A DNA stretch of 64,000 nt from Phenylobacterium aquaticum (GCF_022695515.1 NZ_JALDPT010000033.1:1-64000), one strand, 5' to 3'. Shown: positions 1-9,478, counted from the stretch's first letter. Program-made: numbers and translations. The notes: generated by a model from the letters alone, not told the origin.

Positions 1-3000
1 AGCGCTCAGCTGAGTCGCGGTGAGCGAGCCGATCTGGGTCGTCGTCAGGTCCGCGAAGTCCGTGGTCGTCAGGCTGCGCAGCTGGGTGCCGGTCAGGCCT
101 TGGATCTGGGTCGTGGACAGCGACCCGACCTGGGTCGCGTCGAGGGTCGAGAGCGTGGTGTTCGACAGGGCCCCGAGCTGGGTCGAGGTCAGGCCGGTCA
201 GCTGGGTGGTCGAGAGCGCGCCGACATTGGTCGAGCTGAGCGCCGCGATCTGCGACGCCGTCAGGGCGCCGACCTGGGTCGAGGACAGTTCGCCGACGTC
301 GGTGGTCGAGAGCCCACCGAGCTGGGTCGAGGTCAGGGCCCGGAGCTGGGTCGAGGACAGCGAACCGGTCTGGGTCGCGTCGAGGGCCGACACGTTGGTG
401 GCGCTGAGCGCGGCGACCTGGGTGGTCGCCAGGCTGCTGATCTGGGTGGTGCTGAGTTCGCCGATGTCGGTGGTCGTGAGGCCGCCGACCTGGGTCGTGG
501 TCAGGCCCTTGAGCTGGGTCGTCGACAGGGCGCCGGTCTGGGTCGCGTCAAGCGCCGAGAGCGCGGTGGCGGTCAGAGCGCCCAGCTGGGTGGAGCTGAG
601 GGCGCCGATCTGGGTCGAGCTGAGCTCGCCGATATCAGTGGTGGTCAGGCCGCGCAGCTGGTCGGTGCTGAGGCCCTTGATCTGGGTGGTCGAGAGCGCG
701 CCGACCTGGGTGGCGTCCAGAGCCGAGACATTGGTGGCCGACAGGGCGCCGAGCTGGGTCGCCGACAGCGAGTCCAGCTGGGTCGTGGTCAGTTCGCCGA
801 AGTCGGTGGTCGACAGCGAGCGCAGCTGGGTGGTGGTCAGGCCGCTGACCTGGGTGGTCGAGAGCGAGCCGACCTGGGTCGCGTCCAGGGTGGACAGGGT
901 CGTGGTGGTGAGCGCCCCGAGCTGGGTCGAGGAGAGCCCGGTCAGCTGGGTGGTCGAGAGCGCCCCGACATTGGTCGCGCCGAGCGCGCCGATCTGGGTG
1001 GCCGCCAGGGCCCCGACCTGGGTCGAGGACAGTTCGCCGACATCGGTGGTCGAAAGCCCGCCGAGCTGGGTCGCGGTGAGCGCCCGCAGCTGGGTCGCCG
1101 ACAGGGCGCCGGTCTGGGTCGCGTCGAGGGCCGAGACGTTGGTGGACGACAGGGCCGCGAGTTGGGTGCCCGACAGCGCGCCGACCTGGGTCGAGGAGAG
1201 CTCACCGATATCGGTGGTCGACAGGCCGCTGGCCTGGGTCGTGGTCAGGCCGCGCAGCTGGGTCGTCGACAGCGCGCCGACCTGGGTCGCGTTCAGCGCC
1301 GAGAAGGCAGTGGCGGTGAGCGCCCCCAGCTGGGTCGCGCTGAGCGCCCCGACCTGGGTGGAGCTGAGTTCGCCGACGTCCGTCGTGCTCAGGCCGCGGA
1401 TCTGGTCGGCGGTGAGGCCGGCCAGCTGGGTGTTGGACAGGCCGCCGACCTGGGTCGCGTCGAGGGACGAGAGGTTGGTCGAGCTGAGCGCGCCGAGCTG
1501 GGTCGCGCTGAGCGAGGTGATCTGGGTGGTGGTCAGCTCACCGAAGTCGGTGGTCGACAGGGTGCGCAGCTGGGTGCTGTTCAGCCCGGCCACCTGGGTG
1601 GTCGACAGCGAGCCGACCTGGGTGGCGTCCAGGGTGGAGAGGGCCGTGGTCGTGAGCCCGCCCAGCTGGGTCGAGGACAGGCCGGTCAGCTGGGTGGTGG
1701 AGAGCGCGCCGATATTGGTCGCGCCCAGGGCGCCGATCTGGGTCGCCGCCAGGGCCCCGACCTGGGTCGAGGACAGTTCGCCGATGTCGGTGGTCGAGAG
1801 TCCGCCCAGTTGGGTCGAGGTCAGCGCCTTCACCTGAGTCGCTGTCAGCGAGCCGGTCTGGGTCGCGTCGAGCGCGGACACATTGGTGGCGCTGAGCGCC
1901 GCGACCTGGGTCGTGGCCAGGCTGCTGATCTGGGTGGTGCTGAGTTCACCGATGTCGGTGGTCGACAGGCCCCGCACCTGATCGGCGGTCAGGCCGCGCA
2001 GCTGGGTGGTCGAGAGCGCGCCGGTCTGGGTCGCGTCAAGCGCGGACACATTGGTGGCGCTGAGCGCCGCCAGCTGGGTCGAGGCGAGCGCCCCGACCTG
2101 GGTCGACGACAGTTCGCCGATGTCGGTGGTCGTCAGGCCGCCGAGTTGGGTGGTGGTCAGGCCCTTGATCTGGGTGGTGGTGAGCGCGCCGACCGTCGTG
2201 GCGTCGAGCGCCGAGACGTTGGTGGCCGACAGCGAGCTGAGCTGGGTCGCGGTCAAGGCGCCGAGCTGGGTGGTGCTGAGCTTGCCGAAATCGGTGGTGG
2301 TGAGCGACCGCAGCTGGGTGCCGGACAGGCCTTGCACCTGGGTGGTCGAGAGCGAACCGACCTGAGTCGCGTCGAGGGCGCCGACCACCGTCGCGGCCAG
2401 GCCGCCGAGCTGGGTCGAGGACAGGGCCCCGAGCTGGGTGGTCGAGAGCGCCCCCAGATTGGTCGAGGTCAGGGCCGAAAGCTGGGTGGTGGCCAGGCTG
2501 CCGATCTGGGTGGACGACAGCTCGCCGATATCCGTGGTCGACAGGCCGCCGAGCTGGGTGGTGGTGAGCGCCTTGACCTGGGTCGTCGACAGCGCGCCGA
2601 CCTGGGTGCCGTCAAGGGCCGAGACGTTGGTGGCCGACAGGGCCGCCAGCTGGGTGGTGGCGAGGCCGCCGACCTGGGTCGCGTTCAGCTCGCCGATATC
2701 GGTCGTCGACAGGCCGCGGATCTGGTCGGTGGTGACCCCGCGCAGCTGGGTGGTCGAAAGCGAACCGACCTGAGTGGCGTCCAGCGCCGAGAAGTTGGTC
2801 GCCGACAGAGACGAGACCTGGGTCGTGGACAGGGCCGCGACCTGGGTGGAGTTCAGTTCGCCGATGTCGGTGGTCGACAGGCCGCGCATCTGGGTCGCGG
2901 TGACGCCCCGGATCTGGGTCGCCGACAGGGCGCCCACGGTCGTGGAGTCGAGGGCCGAGAAGTTGGTGGCCGACAGCGCGCCGATCTGAGTCGAGGACAG

Positions 3001-3729
3001 GGCCCCGAGCTGGGTGGTGGTCAGTTCGCCGAAGTCGGTGGTCGACAGGCCGTTGAGCTGGGTCGAGGTCAGGCCGCTGACCTGGGTGGTCGAGAGCGAG
3101 CCGACCTGGGTGGCGTCCAGCGCCGAGAACTTGGAGGGCGCCAGGCTGCCGATCTGGGTCGAGCTCAGGCCGCCGATCTGGGTGGTGGAGAGCGCGCCGA
3201 TATTGGTGGTGGTCAGGGCGCCGAGCTGGGTCACAGACAGGGAGCTGACCTGGGTGGAGGACAGTTCGCCGATGTCCGTGGTCGACAGACCGCCCATCTG
3301 GGTCGCGGTCAGGCCCCGGATCTGGGTGGTCGACAGGGCTCCGACCTGGGTCGCGGTCAGGTCAGAGACGTGGGTGGCCGACAGGCCGGACAGCTGGGTG
3401 GAGGACAGGACCCCGATCTCGGTGGCGTCGATGCCGGCGATCTGGGTGGTGGAGAGCGCGTTCAGCTGCGGGCCGTTGAGCACCTGCAGCTGGCCGGAGT
3501 TGAAGGAGACGGTGTCCGACAGATAGGAGATCTGGGTGGTCGTGAGCCCCCGGACCTGGGAGGCGCTGAGCACTCCGATCTGGGTGGCGTCGAGCGCCGC
3601 GATCCCCGAGGTGTTGATCGCGCCGACCTGAGTGCTGCTCAGGGATGCGATATCCGTCGTGGACAGGTTCTGGATCGTGCTGACCGACAGTGCGCTGATC
3701 TGCGCCGCCGAAAGGGCCGAAATCCCCAT
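1..3729 (-). CDS. Giant octapeptide-repeat protein (3-prime end beyond the left edge)
   Basis: The frame from the ATG at 3729 stays open to base 1, at least 1,243 codons. Almost the whole product is an eight-residue repeat of the form L-[ST]-x-T-[QDN]-[VIL]-x-[GASE], for example LSTTQIGG, LSSTQVSS, LSTTDIGE. About 150 units are visible. The N-terminus (MGISALSAAQISAL) is already repeat-like and shows no signal peptide or membrane segment. Spaced Leu, Thr and Val/Ile with small residues would suit a solenoid or beta-stacked fibre; that is inference. Similar Leu-Thr-Gln-rich repeats occur in very large, poorly characterised surface or secreted alphaproteobacterial proteins. The missing C-terminus would show whether there is a type I secretion signal or an anchor. 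Function unknown. Confidence 0.85.
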   Translation of the reverse strand, partial: MGISALSAAQISALSVSTIQNLSTTDIASLSSTQVGAINTSGIAALDATQIGVLSASQVRGLTTTQISYLSDTVSFNSGQLQVLNGPQLNALSTTQIAGIDATEIGVLSSTQLSGLSATHVSDLTATQVGALSTTQIRGLTATQMGGLSTTDIGELSSTQVSSLSVTQLGALTTTNIGALSTTQIGGLSSTQIGSLAPSKFSALDATQVGSLSTTQVSGLTSTQLNGLSTTDFGELTTTQLGALSSTQIGALSATNFSALDSTTVGALSATQIRGVTATQMRGLSTTDIGELNSTQVAALSTTQVSSLSATNFSALDATQVGSLSTTQLRGVTTDQIRGLSTTDIGELNATQVGGLATTQLAALSATNVSALDGTQVGALSTTQVKALTTTQLGGLSTTDIGELSSTQIGSLATTQLSALTSTNLGALSTTQLGALSSTQLGGLAATVVGALDATQVGSLSTTQVQGLSGTQLRSLTTTDFGKLSTTQLGALTATQLSSLSATNVSALDATTVGALTTTQIKGLTTTQLGGLTTTDIGELSSTQVGALASTQLAALSATNVSALDATQTGALSTTQLRGLTADQVRGLSTTDIGELSTTQISSLATTQVAALSATNVSALDATQTGSLTATQVKALTSTQLGGLSTTDIGELSSTQVGALAATQIGALGATNIGALSTTQLTGLSSTQLGGLTTTALSTLDATQVGSLSTTQVAGLNSTQLRTLSTTDFGELTTTQITSLSATQLGALSSTNLSSLDATQVGGLSNTQLAGLTADQIRGLSTTDVGELSSTQVGALSATQLGALTATAFSALNATQVGALSTTQLRGLTTTQASGLSTTDIGELSSTQVGALSGTQLAALSSTNVSALDATQTGALSATQLRALTATQLGGLSTTDVGELSSTQVGALAATQIGALGATNVGALSTTQLTGLSSTQLGALTTTTLSTLDATQVGSLSTTQVSGLTTTQLRSLSTTDFGELTTTQLDSLSATQLGALSATNVSALDATQVGALSTTQIKGLSTDQLRGLTTTDIGELSSTQIGALSSTQLGALTATALSALDATQTGALSTTQLKGLTTTQVGGLTTTDIGELSTTQISSLATTQVAALSATNVSALDATQTGSLSSTQLRALTSTQLGGLSTTDVGELSSTQVGALTASQIAALSSTNVGALSTTQLTGLTSTQLGALSNTTLSTLDATQVGSLSTTQIQGLTGTQLRSLTTTDFADLTTTQIGSLTATQLSA
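55..3036 (-). repeat. Nested tandem repeat: 24-bp unit inside a 744-bp super-repeat
   Basis: The coding repeat has a 24-bp unit (8 codons). Units with Asp-Phe in place of Gln-Val/Ile are marked on the plus strand by gaagtc (gaaatc in one copy) starting at 55, 799, 1543, 2287 and 3031, exactly 744 bp apart (31 units). Within each period the other Thr-Asp-Ile units lie 240, 168, 168 and 168 bp apart (10, 7, 7 and 7 octads). The Asp-Ala-Thr-Gln units follow the same spacing. The protein is therefore built of 248-residue supermodules. Copies are diverged, not identical. Confidence 0.9.
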
Positions 3730-4329
3730 GTACCCATCCCGTCGTGTGTCTGGAGCGACAGCAAAAGAATCTAAAGCGACCCAAGCCGGGCGCTCTACCT
3801 GAACGCGCTTTCCCGGCCCGTTAACCTAAATCGCATCACGGTTTCCAACTGGTTACCGAGTTGCGAAGCCTCGCCTTGGCATAGGGGGATTCTCGCTGCG
3901 TCGGCGAACATAAAAGGGGCGGAATTCTAGGGTGCGCCCTGCCCTGGCCTGCGACATATCGCCAGATCCGGCGCGGCGCCGCCGCGGGTCTTAGGCCAAG
4001 GCTAGTCTGAGTCCTGCCCCGTCCGACCTTTGGCGCAATATATTCTTTTTATAGGGTTATTTGACGCCAGGAGCTGGTGCCGCCTGAAGGCGCCCAGGGG
4101 AATTCAGATCCCCGAGCCTGCGCCTCAGCCGCCGGGCGGCCGGGAATTTTCCTCAAAACGGGGACTTGGGTTTGAGCCTGTGCAACGCCCCGACAGAGGG
4201 GGTGCGACATAGGCGACCGCGCGACACAAACACGCCACAGGATCGCCCAATTCCGTGGACCGCCCGAATCGGAGGGTCGCCCCGCGCTTCGGGCATGGGT
4301 TGAGCCGGCCCGATTCGGAGGGCCCGGCG
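3730..4329. other. Intergenic region upstream of the repeat-protein gene
   Basis: About 600 bp with no convincing gene. It should hold the leftward promoter of the repeat protein. An AT-rich island near 4033-4065 (plus strand caatatattctttttatag) stands out in the GC-rich context and is the best promoter candidate, but I cannot define boxes. Two near-identical 13-mers (cgaatcggagggt and cgattcggagggc) lie at about 4265 and 4311, just beyond the stop of the neighbouring MFS gene. Confidence 0.4.
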
Positions 4330-5610
4330 TTAACCACTCGCCTCGGCGGCGGCGGGGGTTAGGCGGGGCGACAGCAGATGGATGACCGCCAGGGCGAGGA
4401 GATAGGCGCTGCTGGCCAGGAGGAAGACCGGGCCGTATCCGCGGGCGTGGTCCAGGGTCCAGCCGGTGTAACGGGACATGGCCATGCCGCCGATCGCCCC
4501 GAGCATGCCGCCAATCCCCAACACCGCGCCGACCCCGGCGCGCGGCAGGAGGTCGCCCGGCAAAGCGTAGAGGGTCGCCGAGAAGCCCTGATGCGCAGCG
4601 GCCGCCAGGCCGATGATCGCCACCGCTCCCCAGAGATTTCCCACCGAAGGGGCCAGGGCCACCGGCGTGGCGCACAGGGCGCAGACCAGCATGGTCAGCT
4701 TGCGGGCCCGATTCACCGTCCAGCCGCGCTTGAGGAAGTGCGAGGAGAGCCAGCCCCCGCCCACGCTGCCCAGGTCCGACAACAGATAGATGGCGATCAG
4801 CGGCGGGCCGAAGGTCTTGAGGTCCAGGCCATAGCGCTTGCCCAGGAAGTCGGGCAGCCAGACCAGGTACATGCCGAAGATCGGGTCGGTGATCAGCTTG
4901 CCCAGCGCATAGACCCAGGTCTGGCGTCGGCGAAGCACGGCCCCCCAGCCCAGGCGGACGGCCCGGTCGGGCGGATCCTGCTCGATATAGGCCAGTTCGG
5001 CGGGGGATAGCCCCGCCTGGTCGCGGGGACGGCGGTACAGCCACAGCCAGATCGGCAGCCACACGAGGCCGATCAGCCCCGTCGCCATGAAGGCGGCGGG
5101 CCAGCCCCAGGCCAGGGTGATGGCCGGTACGGCCAGCGGGGTGACGATCGCGCCTACATTGGCGCCGGCGTTGAACACGCCGTTGGCGAGAGCCCGTTCC
5201 TTCTGGGGGAACCACTCGACCACCGCCTTGACCGCGCCGGGAAAGGCGCCCGCCTCCCCGGCCCCCAGGGCCGCCCGCCCCAACATGAACTGGCCGATCT
5301 GGCGCGCGCCCGAGGTGGCGAACTGGGCGACGGACCAGATTCCGAAGGCGATCGCCAGGCCCATACGCGCGCCCAGCCGGTCGGCGAGCCGGCCCCAGGC
5401 CAGGTAGGAGACCGCATAGGCCGCCTGGAAACAGAGATGGACGTTGGCGAAGTCGGTGTTGGTCCAGCCGAGGTCGTGGGAGATCGGCGCCTTCAGGAGG
5501 CCGTAGGTCTGGCGATCGACGTAATTGATCACGATGGCGCAGAACAGCAGCGCCACCACCACCCATCGGCGCCAACCCGCGGCAGGCGGTGCGGCGGGCG
5601 CATTGGTCAT
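4330..5610 (-). CDS. MFS transporter, hexuronate/organic-anion symporter type
   Basis: About 426-residue major facilitator with some twelve hydrophobic segments, in the inner membrane. Near the N-terminus VINYVDRQTYG resembles the start of the anion:cation symporter (ExuT/GudP-like) family, and WGRLADRLGARMG is the MFS loop 2-3 signature. The substrate is probably a sugar acid or other organic anion; this is by family only. I use the ATG at 5610 because a G-rich Shine-Dalgarno run (GGGGGG) sits six bases before it. An ATG two codons upstream (5616) abuts that run, and the longer frame starts with TTG. It lies downstream of an aldehyde dehydrogenase gene on the same strand, with a hairpin between them, so it may have its own promoter. 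Confidence 0.85.
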   Translation of the reverse strand: MTNAPAAPPAAGWRRWVVVALLFCAIVINYVDRQTYGLLKAPISHDLGWTNTDFANVHLCFQAAYAVSYLAWGRLADRLGARMGLAIAFGIWSVAQFATSGARQIGQFMLGRAALGAGEAGAFPGAVKAVVEWFPQKERALANGVFNAGANVGAIVTPLAVPAITLAWGWPAAFMATGLIGLVWLPIWLWLYRRPRDQAGLSPAELAYIEQDPPDRAVRLGWGAVLRRRQTWVYALGKLITDPIFGMYLVWLPDFLGKRYGLDLKTFGPPLIAIYLLSDLGSVGGGWLSSHFLKRGWTVNRARKLTMLVCALCATPVALAPSVGNLWGAVAIIGLAAAAHQGFSATLYALPGDLLPRAGVGAVLGIGGMLGAIGGMAMSRYTGWTLDHARGYGPVFLLASSAYLLALAVIHLLSPRLTPAAAEASG

Positions 5611-5698
5611 GATCATCCCCCCGCCCGGTCCGGCGCCTCGGCGGGAGGAAAAAGACACCGGTGGCGCCCCTTGTTGCAAGCCCTTTTCCGAGGGCTAC

Positions 5699-5720
5699 AG
5701 GGCGGCGTTCAAGCCGCCCT
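5699..5720 (-). terminator. Hairpin after the aldehyde dehydrogenase gene
   Basis: Perfect 8-bp stem agggcggc/gccgccct with a six-base loop, seven bases beyond the stop of the leftward aldehyde dehydrogenase. There is no clear T run on the transcribed side, so it may be a weak or Rho-assisted terminator. Confidence 0.5.
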
Positions 5721-5726
5721 GCCCGC

Positions 5727-7172
5727 TCAGCGCTTCATCTGGCTGTCGAGATATTTGCGTATGCCGGCGCCATAGGGCGGGCGCAGCATTTGCAGCGGAC
5801 CGATGTCCTTCTTGATCTGGGTGAAGACCGACTTCCTGTGGCTGAACTCCCGGAAGCCGTCGACCCCGTGATAGCTGCCCATGCCGGCCGGGCCGACCCC
5901 GCCGAACGGCAGGTCTTCCTGGGCGACGTGCATGATCACGTCATTGACGGTGACCCCGCCCGAGGTGGTGCCGGTCAGCACCTTGTCCTGCTCGGCCTGA
6001 TCGGCGCCGAAATAGTAGAGGCCCAGGGGACGGTCGTGGCTGTTGATATAGGCGAGCGCCTCATCCAGCTTGCCGTAGGTCTTCACCGGCAGGACGGGGC
6101 CGAAGATCTCTTCCTGCATGACCTTCATGTCGTCGGTCGGGTCGATGATCAGGGTCGGCGCGATCTTGCGATGCTCCTGTTGCGACAGGTCCTCGTCATC
6201 CGGCTTCAGCTCGATGATCCGGGCGCCCTTGGCCCGGGCGTCCTCCACATAGCCGGTGATCCGGTCATAGTGGCGCTGGGCGACGATGGCGGTGTAGTCG
6301 GGGTTGTCCTTGATGGTGGGGAACATCTTCTTCACCGCGCCTTGCGCCTCGGCGACGAAGCCGTCGAGCTTGTCGCGCGGGGTCAGGACATAGTCCGGCG
6401 CCAGGCAGATCTGGCCGGCGTTCAGGGTCTTGCCGAACATCACCCGGGCGGCGGCCACGCCCATGTCGGCCGACTCCCCGATGATCACCGGGCTCTTGCC
6501 GCCCAGCTCGAGGGTGAGCGGCACCAGGTTCTGGGCCGCGGCGCGCATGACATGGCGCGCGATGCTGGTCGCGCCGGTGAAGATCAGGTGGTCGAAGGCC
6601 AGCTCGCTGAAGGCCTGGCCGACCTCGGGGCCGCCGGTGATCACGGCGATCTCCTCGGGCGAGAAGACGCTGCCGAACATCTGGGCCATCAGGGCCGAGG
6701 TGGCGGGGGTGAATTCCGACGGCTTGATCATGGCGCGGTTGCCCGCGGCCAGCAGGCCGGCGAGCGGCGCGAAGGTCAGGTTGATCGGGAAGTTCCAGGG
6801 GCTGATCACGCCGACCACGCCCTTGGGCTGGAACTGGATCTCCGCCTTGGCGCCGAGCAGGCCCAGGATCGCCGGGGTGGTCTTGCGCTTCTCCGGCCGC
6901 ATCCACTTCTTCAGATGGTCGCGGGCGTGTTTGAGCGGGCCGATGGAGCCAGCGACATCAGTGAAGGTGGTGGCCTCGCGGGAGCGCGATCCGAAGTCCT
7001 CGTTCAGCGCATCCTCGATCGCCTTGCGGTGGTCGATCAGAAGCGCGATGCAGCGGTCGATCCGATCGATCCGCAGCTCCGCCGAGGGCGCGCCGTCGCG
7101 CAGGTGCGCCGCCTTCTGCGCCGCCAGCACGGCGTTCATCGAAGCGGCGTCGTGACCCAGTTTCGCGTCCAT
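5727..7172 (-). CDS. Coniferyl aldehyde dehydrogenase-type ALDH
   Basis: 481-residue NAD(P)-dependent aldehyde dehydrogenase of the coniferyl-aldehyde/fatty-aldehyde (class 3-like) branch. It oxidises an aldehyde to the acid in the cytosol. Visible motifs: SPWNFP cofactor-binding motif near residue 125, LELGGKSP with general base Glu222, and NAGQICLAPDY with catalytic Cys256. The C-terminal sequence is typical of coniferyl aldehyde dehydrogenases (YGAGIRKYLD), and the length is normal. The ATG has a strong GGAGGA ribosome site. A hydrolase and GST lie upstream on the same strand. The context suggests aromatic or xenobiotic aldehyde turnover, but the natural substrate cannot be read from sequence. 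Confidence 0.9.
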   Translation of the reverse strand: MDAKLGHDAASMNAVLAAQKAAHLRDGAPSAELRIDRIDRCIALLIDHRKAIEDALNEDFGSRSREATTFTDVAGSIGPLKHARDHLKKWMRPEKRKTTPAILGLLGAKAEIQFQPKGVVGVISPWNFPINLTFAPLAGLLAAGNRAMIKPSEFTPATSALMAQMFGSVFSPEEIAVITGGPEVGQAFSELAFDHLIFTGATSIARHVMRAAAQNLVPLTLELGGKSPVIIGESADMGVAAARVMFGKTLNAGQICLAPDYVLTPRDKLDGFVAEAQGAVKKMFPTIKDNPDYTAIVAQRHYDRITGYVEDARAKGARIIELKPDDEDLSQQEHRKIAPTLIIDPTDDMKVMQEEIFGPVLPVKTYGKLDEALAYINSHDRPLGLYYFGADQAEQDKVLTGTTSGGVTVNDVIMHVAQEDLPFGGVGPAGMGSYHGVDGFREFSHRKSVFTQIKKDIGPLQMLRPPYGAGIRKYLDSQMKR

Positions 7173-7249
7173 GATCTATCCTCCAGGAACGCTTCGGTTG
7201 CGTTCTCTGGCGCGATCTTTCGGCCGCAAAGGCCCGGCCCGCAAGGGCT

Positions 7250-8029
7250 TCAGAGGCTCTGGCTGAAAAAAGTGACGCAGGCGTCACGGGATGCCGTAGC
7301 GGCGCCCGGGTTGAATTCCATCAGCACCGGCCCGCCCTTCCCCTTGTGGGCGAAGGGGTCGTTGATGGTCTGGGCCGGCAGGTCGCGGTCGAAGCCATGG
7401 GTCGCGCCGGGATAGGTGACGCCGGCGATATGGCGGCGTGAGGTCTCGGGCAGGCGGGCCAGCAGCTGATCCAGGCCGTCCGGGTCATCATAGGCGTCGG
7501 CGTCGCCGCACTGGATCAGGATCGGGGCCCCGGTCAGCTCGACCAGGGTCAGGCCGGGCACGGTCTCATAGGCCCAGACGACGGGATAATTGGCCATGTG
7601 CGCCTTGAAGCCCCGCTGCCCTCCGCCGAACCGGGCGAGCGCCCCGGGCGTAGCCGACATCAGGGTCACCACCGCGCCCCAGGAAAAGCCCATGATGCCG
7701 ATGCGCTCGGCGTCGATCTCCGGCTGGTCGGCCAGGAACCGCCTGGCGGCGAAGGCGTCCGGCAGCGTCTCGATCGGCGACCGCGGCCGGGCGGCCGCGC
7801 CCCTGGCGCTGCCGCGGGCCGCCCACATGTCGATCTCCAGGGTGGCGATCCCGGCGGCATTGAGCGCCGGGCGGTAGTACTCGCCACGCCCATCCACCCC
7901 GTCCGAGCCGTGGCAGATGACGACCACGGGGACCTTGCCCTCCGCGGCGGGGATCGACAGCTTGCCGGCGACGATCAGGGCCGGGTCGGCGGCGGTCGCG
8001 AAGGCCACATAGGCGGTGCGCACGCTCAT
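7250..8029 (-). CDS. Dienelactone hydrolase family protein
   Basis: 259-residue alpha/beta hydrolase. GFSWGA carries the nucleophile Ser116, the likely acid is in CGDADAYDD (about residue 178), and GATHGF carries His211. True dienelactone hydrolases use Cys; the Ser here points to a broader esterase or hydrolase activity. HGSDG near residue 40 is the oxyanion-hole region. No signal peptide, so cytosolic. Its ATG lies two bases after the stop of the upstream GST gene, so the two are co-transcribed and probably translationally coupled. The substrate is unknown; a small ester or lactone is plausible. Confidence 0.85.
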   Translation of the reverse strand: MSVRTAYVAFATAADPALIVAGKLSIPAAEGKVPVVVICHGSDGVDGRGEYYRPALNAAGIATLEIDMWAARGSARGAAARPRSPIETLPDAFAARRFLADQPEIDAERIGIMGFSWGAVVTLMSATPGALARFGGGQRGFKAHMANYPVVWAYETVPGLTLVELTGAPILIQCGDADAYDDPDGLDQLLARLPETSRRHIAGVTYPGATHGFDRDLPAQTINDPFAHKGKGGPVLMEFNPGAATASRDACVTFFSQSL

Positions 8030-8031
8030 GA

Positions 8032-8640
8032 TCAGCGGGCCGGATCGGTGATCGGCCAGGCGGGGCGCTGGGAGAAGGCGGCGTAGAAGGCAGCCAGCTT
8101 CGGCCGGCTCGTCCGCCAGTCCTCGCTCGCGAAGCGGAAGTCGAGATAGCCGAGGCCGCAGGCCACCGCGATCTCCAGGATACCGACCTCGCCCTCGGCC
8201 TTCAGGGTCAGGCCCTCGAAGTGGTCCAGGGTGCGGCGGACCTTGTCGAGCTGGCCCTCGGCCCAGTCGGTCCAGCGCAACGGCTCGGGCCGGAACATCT
8301 GCTCGTATCGGGCCAGCAGGGCCGCATCCAAGAGACCGTCGGCGGCGGCGAGCTCGGTCAGGATCGCGAAGCGCTCGGCCCCGGACCGGGGCGCCAGGGC
8401 CCGCGGGGTCAGGGTGTCGAGATAGTCGACGATCACCCGGCTGTCATAGATCGCCTGACCGTCGTCGGTGACCAAGGTCGGGATCTTGCTCAGGGGATTG
8501 GCCGCGACGACCTCCGCGCTGGCCGCCGTGGGGGTGACGGTGACAGTGACCAGTTCGATCCGGTCGGCGAGCCCCAACTCATGGGCGGCGACCAGTACCT
8601 TGCGGGCGAAGGGCGAGGCGTTCGAATAATAGAGCTTCAT
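8032..8640 (-). CDS. Glutathione S-transferase
   Basis: 202-residue two-domain GST. The thioredoxin-like N-domain begins MKLYYSNASPFARKVL, with the Ser/Pro active-site region, then NPLSKIPTL (cis-Pro loop) and the glutathione gamma-Glu contact region around YDSRVIVDYL. A helical C-domain follows. Cytosolic, conjugating or reducing small electrophiles with glutathione. First gene of a short leftward operon with the dienelactone-hydrolase-like gene. Divergent from a second, unrelated GST at 8753 with about 110 bp between them. Confidence 0.88.
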   Translation of the reverse strand: MKLYYSNASPFARKVLVAAHELGLADRIELVTVTVTPTAASAEVVAANPLSKIPTLVTDDGQAIYDSRVIVDYLDTLTPRALAPRSGAERFAILTELAAADGLLDAALLARYEQMFRPEPLRWTDWAEGQLDKVRRTLDHFEGLTLKAEGEVGILEIAVACGLGYLDFRFASEDWRTSRPKLAAFYAAFSQRPAWPITDPAR

Positions 8641-8752
8641 GCCGGCACCTTAGCGCGGCCGTCTGGGCTGTCCTTTCAGAATTTGTGGGGTTGAGGCCCA
8701 GGGCTTCGTTCCTAGGTTCTATCGCGGACCCACACCCTGCCCCGAGGCGCGC

Positions 8753-9478
8753 ATGTACGACATCCACTATTGGCCGACCCCCAACGGCAAGAAGGTCACG
8801 ATCCTGCTCGAGGAGCTGGGCGTTCCCTACAACGTGGTCCCGGTGAACATCGGCAAGGGTGACCAGTTCACCGACGACTTCCTGAAGATCAATCCGAACA
8901 ACCGCATGCCGGCCCTGGTCGACCACGCGCCCAAGGACGGCGGCGCCCCGATCAGCGTCTTCGAGTCCGGCGCGATCATGATGTACATCGCCGAGAAGGA
9001 AGGCCGCTTCTGGCCACAGGATGTGCGCGGCAAGTACGAGGTCACCCAGTGGGTGATCTGGCAGATGGCCAATCAGGGCCCGAAGACCGGCGAGCGCGGC
9101 CATTTCAGCCGGGTCGACCCCAAGCACGGCGACCAGTCCTACGCCCAGCGGCGGTTCAATGACGAGGTGCACCGCATGTACGGGGTGCTGAACAACCGCC
9201 TCTATGACCGCCGCTATATCGCCGGCGACGACTATTCGATCGCCGACATGATCAGCTATCCCTGGACCGCCAGCTGGGAGCTGCAGGGCATCGACCTCAA
9301 CGAGTTCAAGCACTTCAAGCGCTGGTTCGACGAGATGGCGGCGCGGCCGGCCGTCCAGCGCGGCATGGCGGTGACCGCGGGGCCGGTCGAGGATCCGGCG
9401 ACGCTCAGCCCCGAGGAGCGGGAGCGCCGCATCAAGCTCCTGTACAATCAGCGCGCCCGGCCCGCGCCGGACGCCTAG
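8753..9478 (+). CDS. YghU/YfcG-type (Nu-class) glutathione S-transferase
   Basis: 241-residue GST of the Nu class (YfcG/YghU): MYDIHYWPTPNGKKVTILLEE with the Thr-Pro-Asn-Gly-Lys active-site loop, NPNNRMPALVD, and ESGAIMMYIAEK. Enzymes of this class show disulfide-bond oxidoreductase activity towards glutathione disulfides rather than classical conjugation. Cytosolic, full length. Its TAG stop overlaps the stop of the convergent MFS gene in a shared ctag (9475-9478). The divergent promoter is shared with the other GST gene. Confidence 0.9.
   Translation: MYDIHYWPTPNGKKVTILLEELGVPYNVVPVNIGKGDQFTDDFLKINPNNRMPALVDHAPKDGGAPISVFESGAIMMYIAEKEGRFWPQDVRGKYEVTQWVIWQMANQGPKTGERGHFSRVDPKHGDQSYAQRRFNDEVHRMYGVLNNRLYDRRYIAGDDYSIADMISYPWTASWELQGIDLNEFKHFKRWFDEMAARPAVQRGMAVTAGPVEDPATLSPEERERRIKLLYNQRARPAPDA

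Noticed and set aside
20..3774. Long open frames on the plus strand across the repeat region (605 and 1,224 codons), which translate as Trp/Val/Ser-rich and Gly/Arg/Gln-rich octad repeats.
   Set aside because: They are shadows. The 24-bp repeat keeps all frames free of stops; only the minus frame gives a plausible Leu-Thr-Gln repeat with a proper ATG next to an intergenic region.
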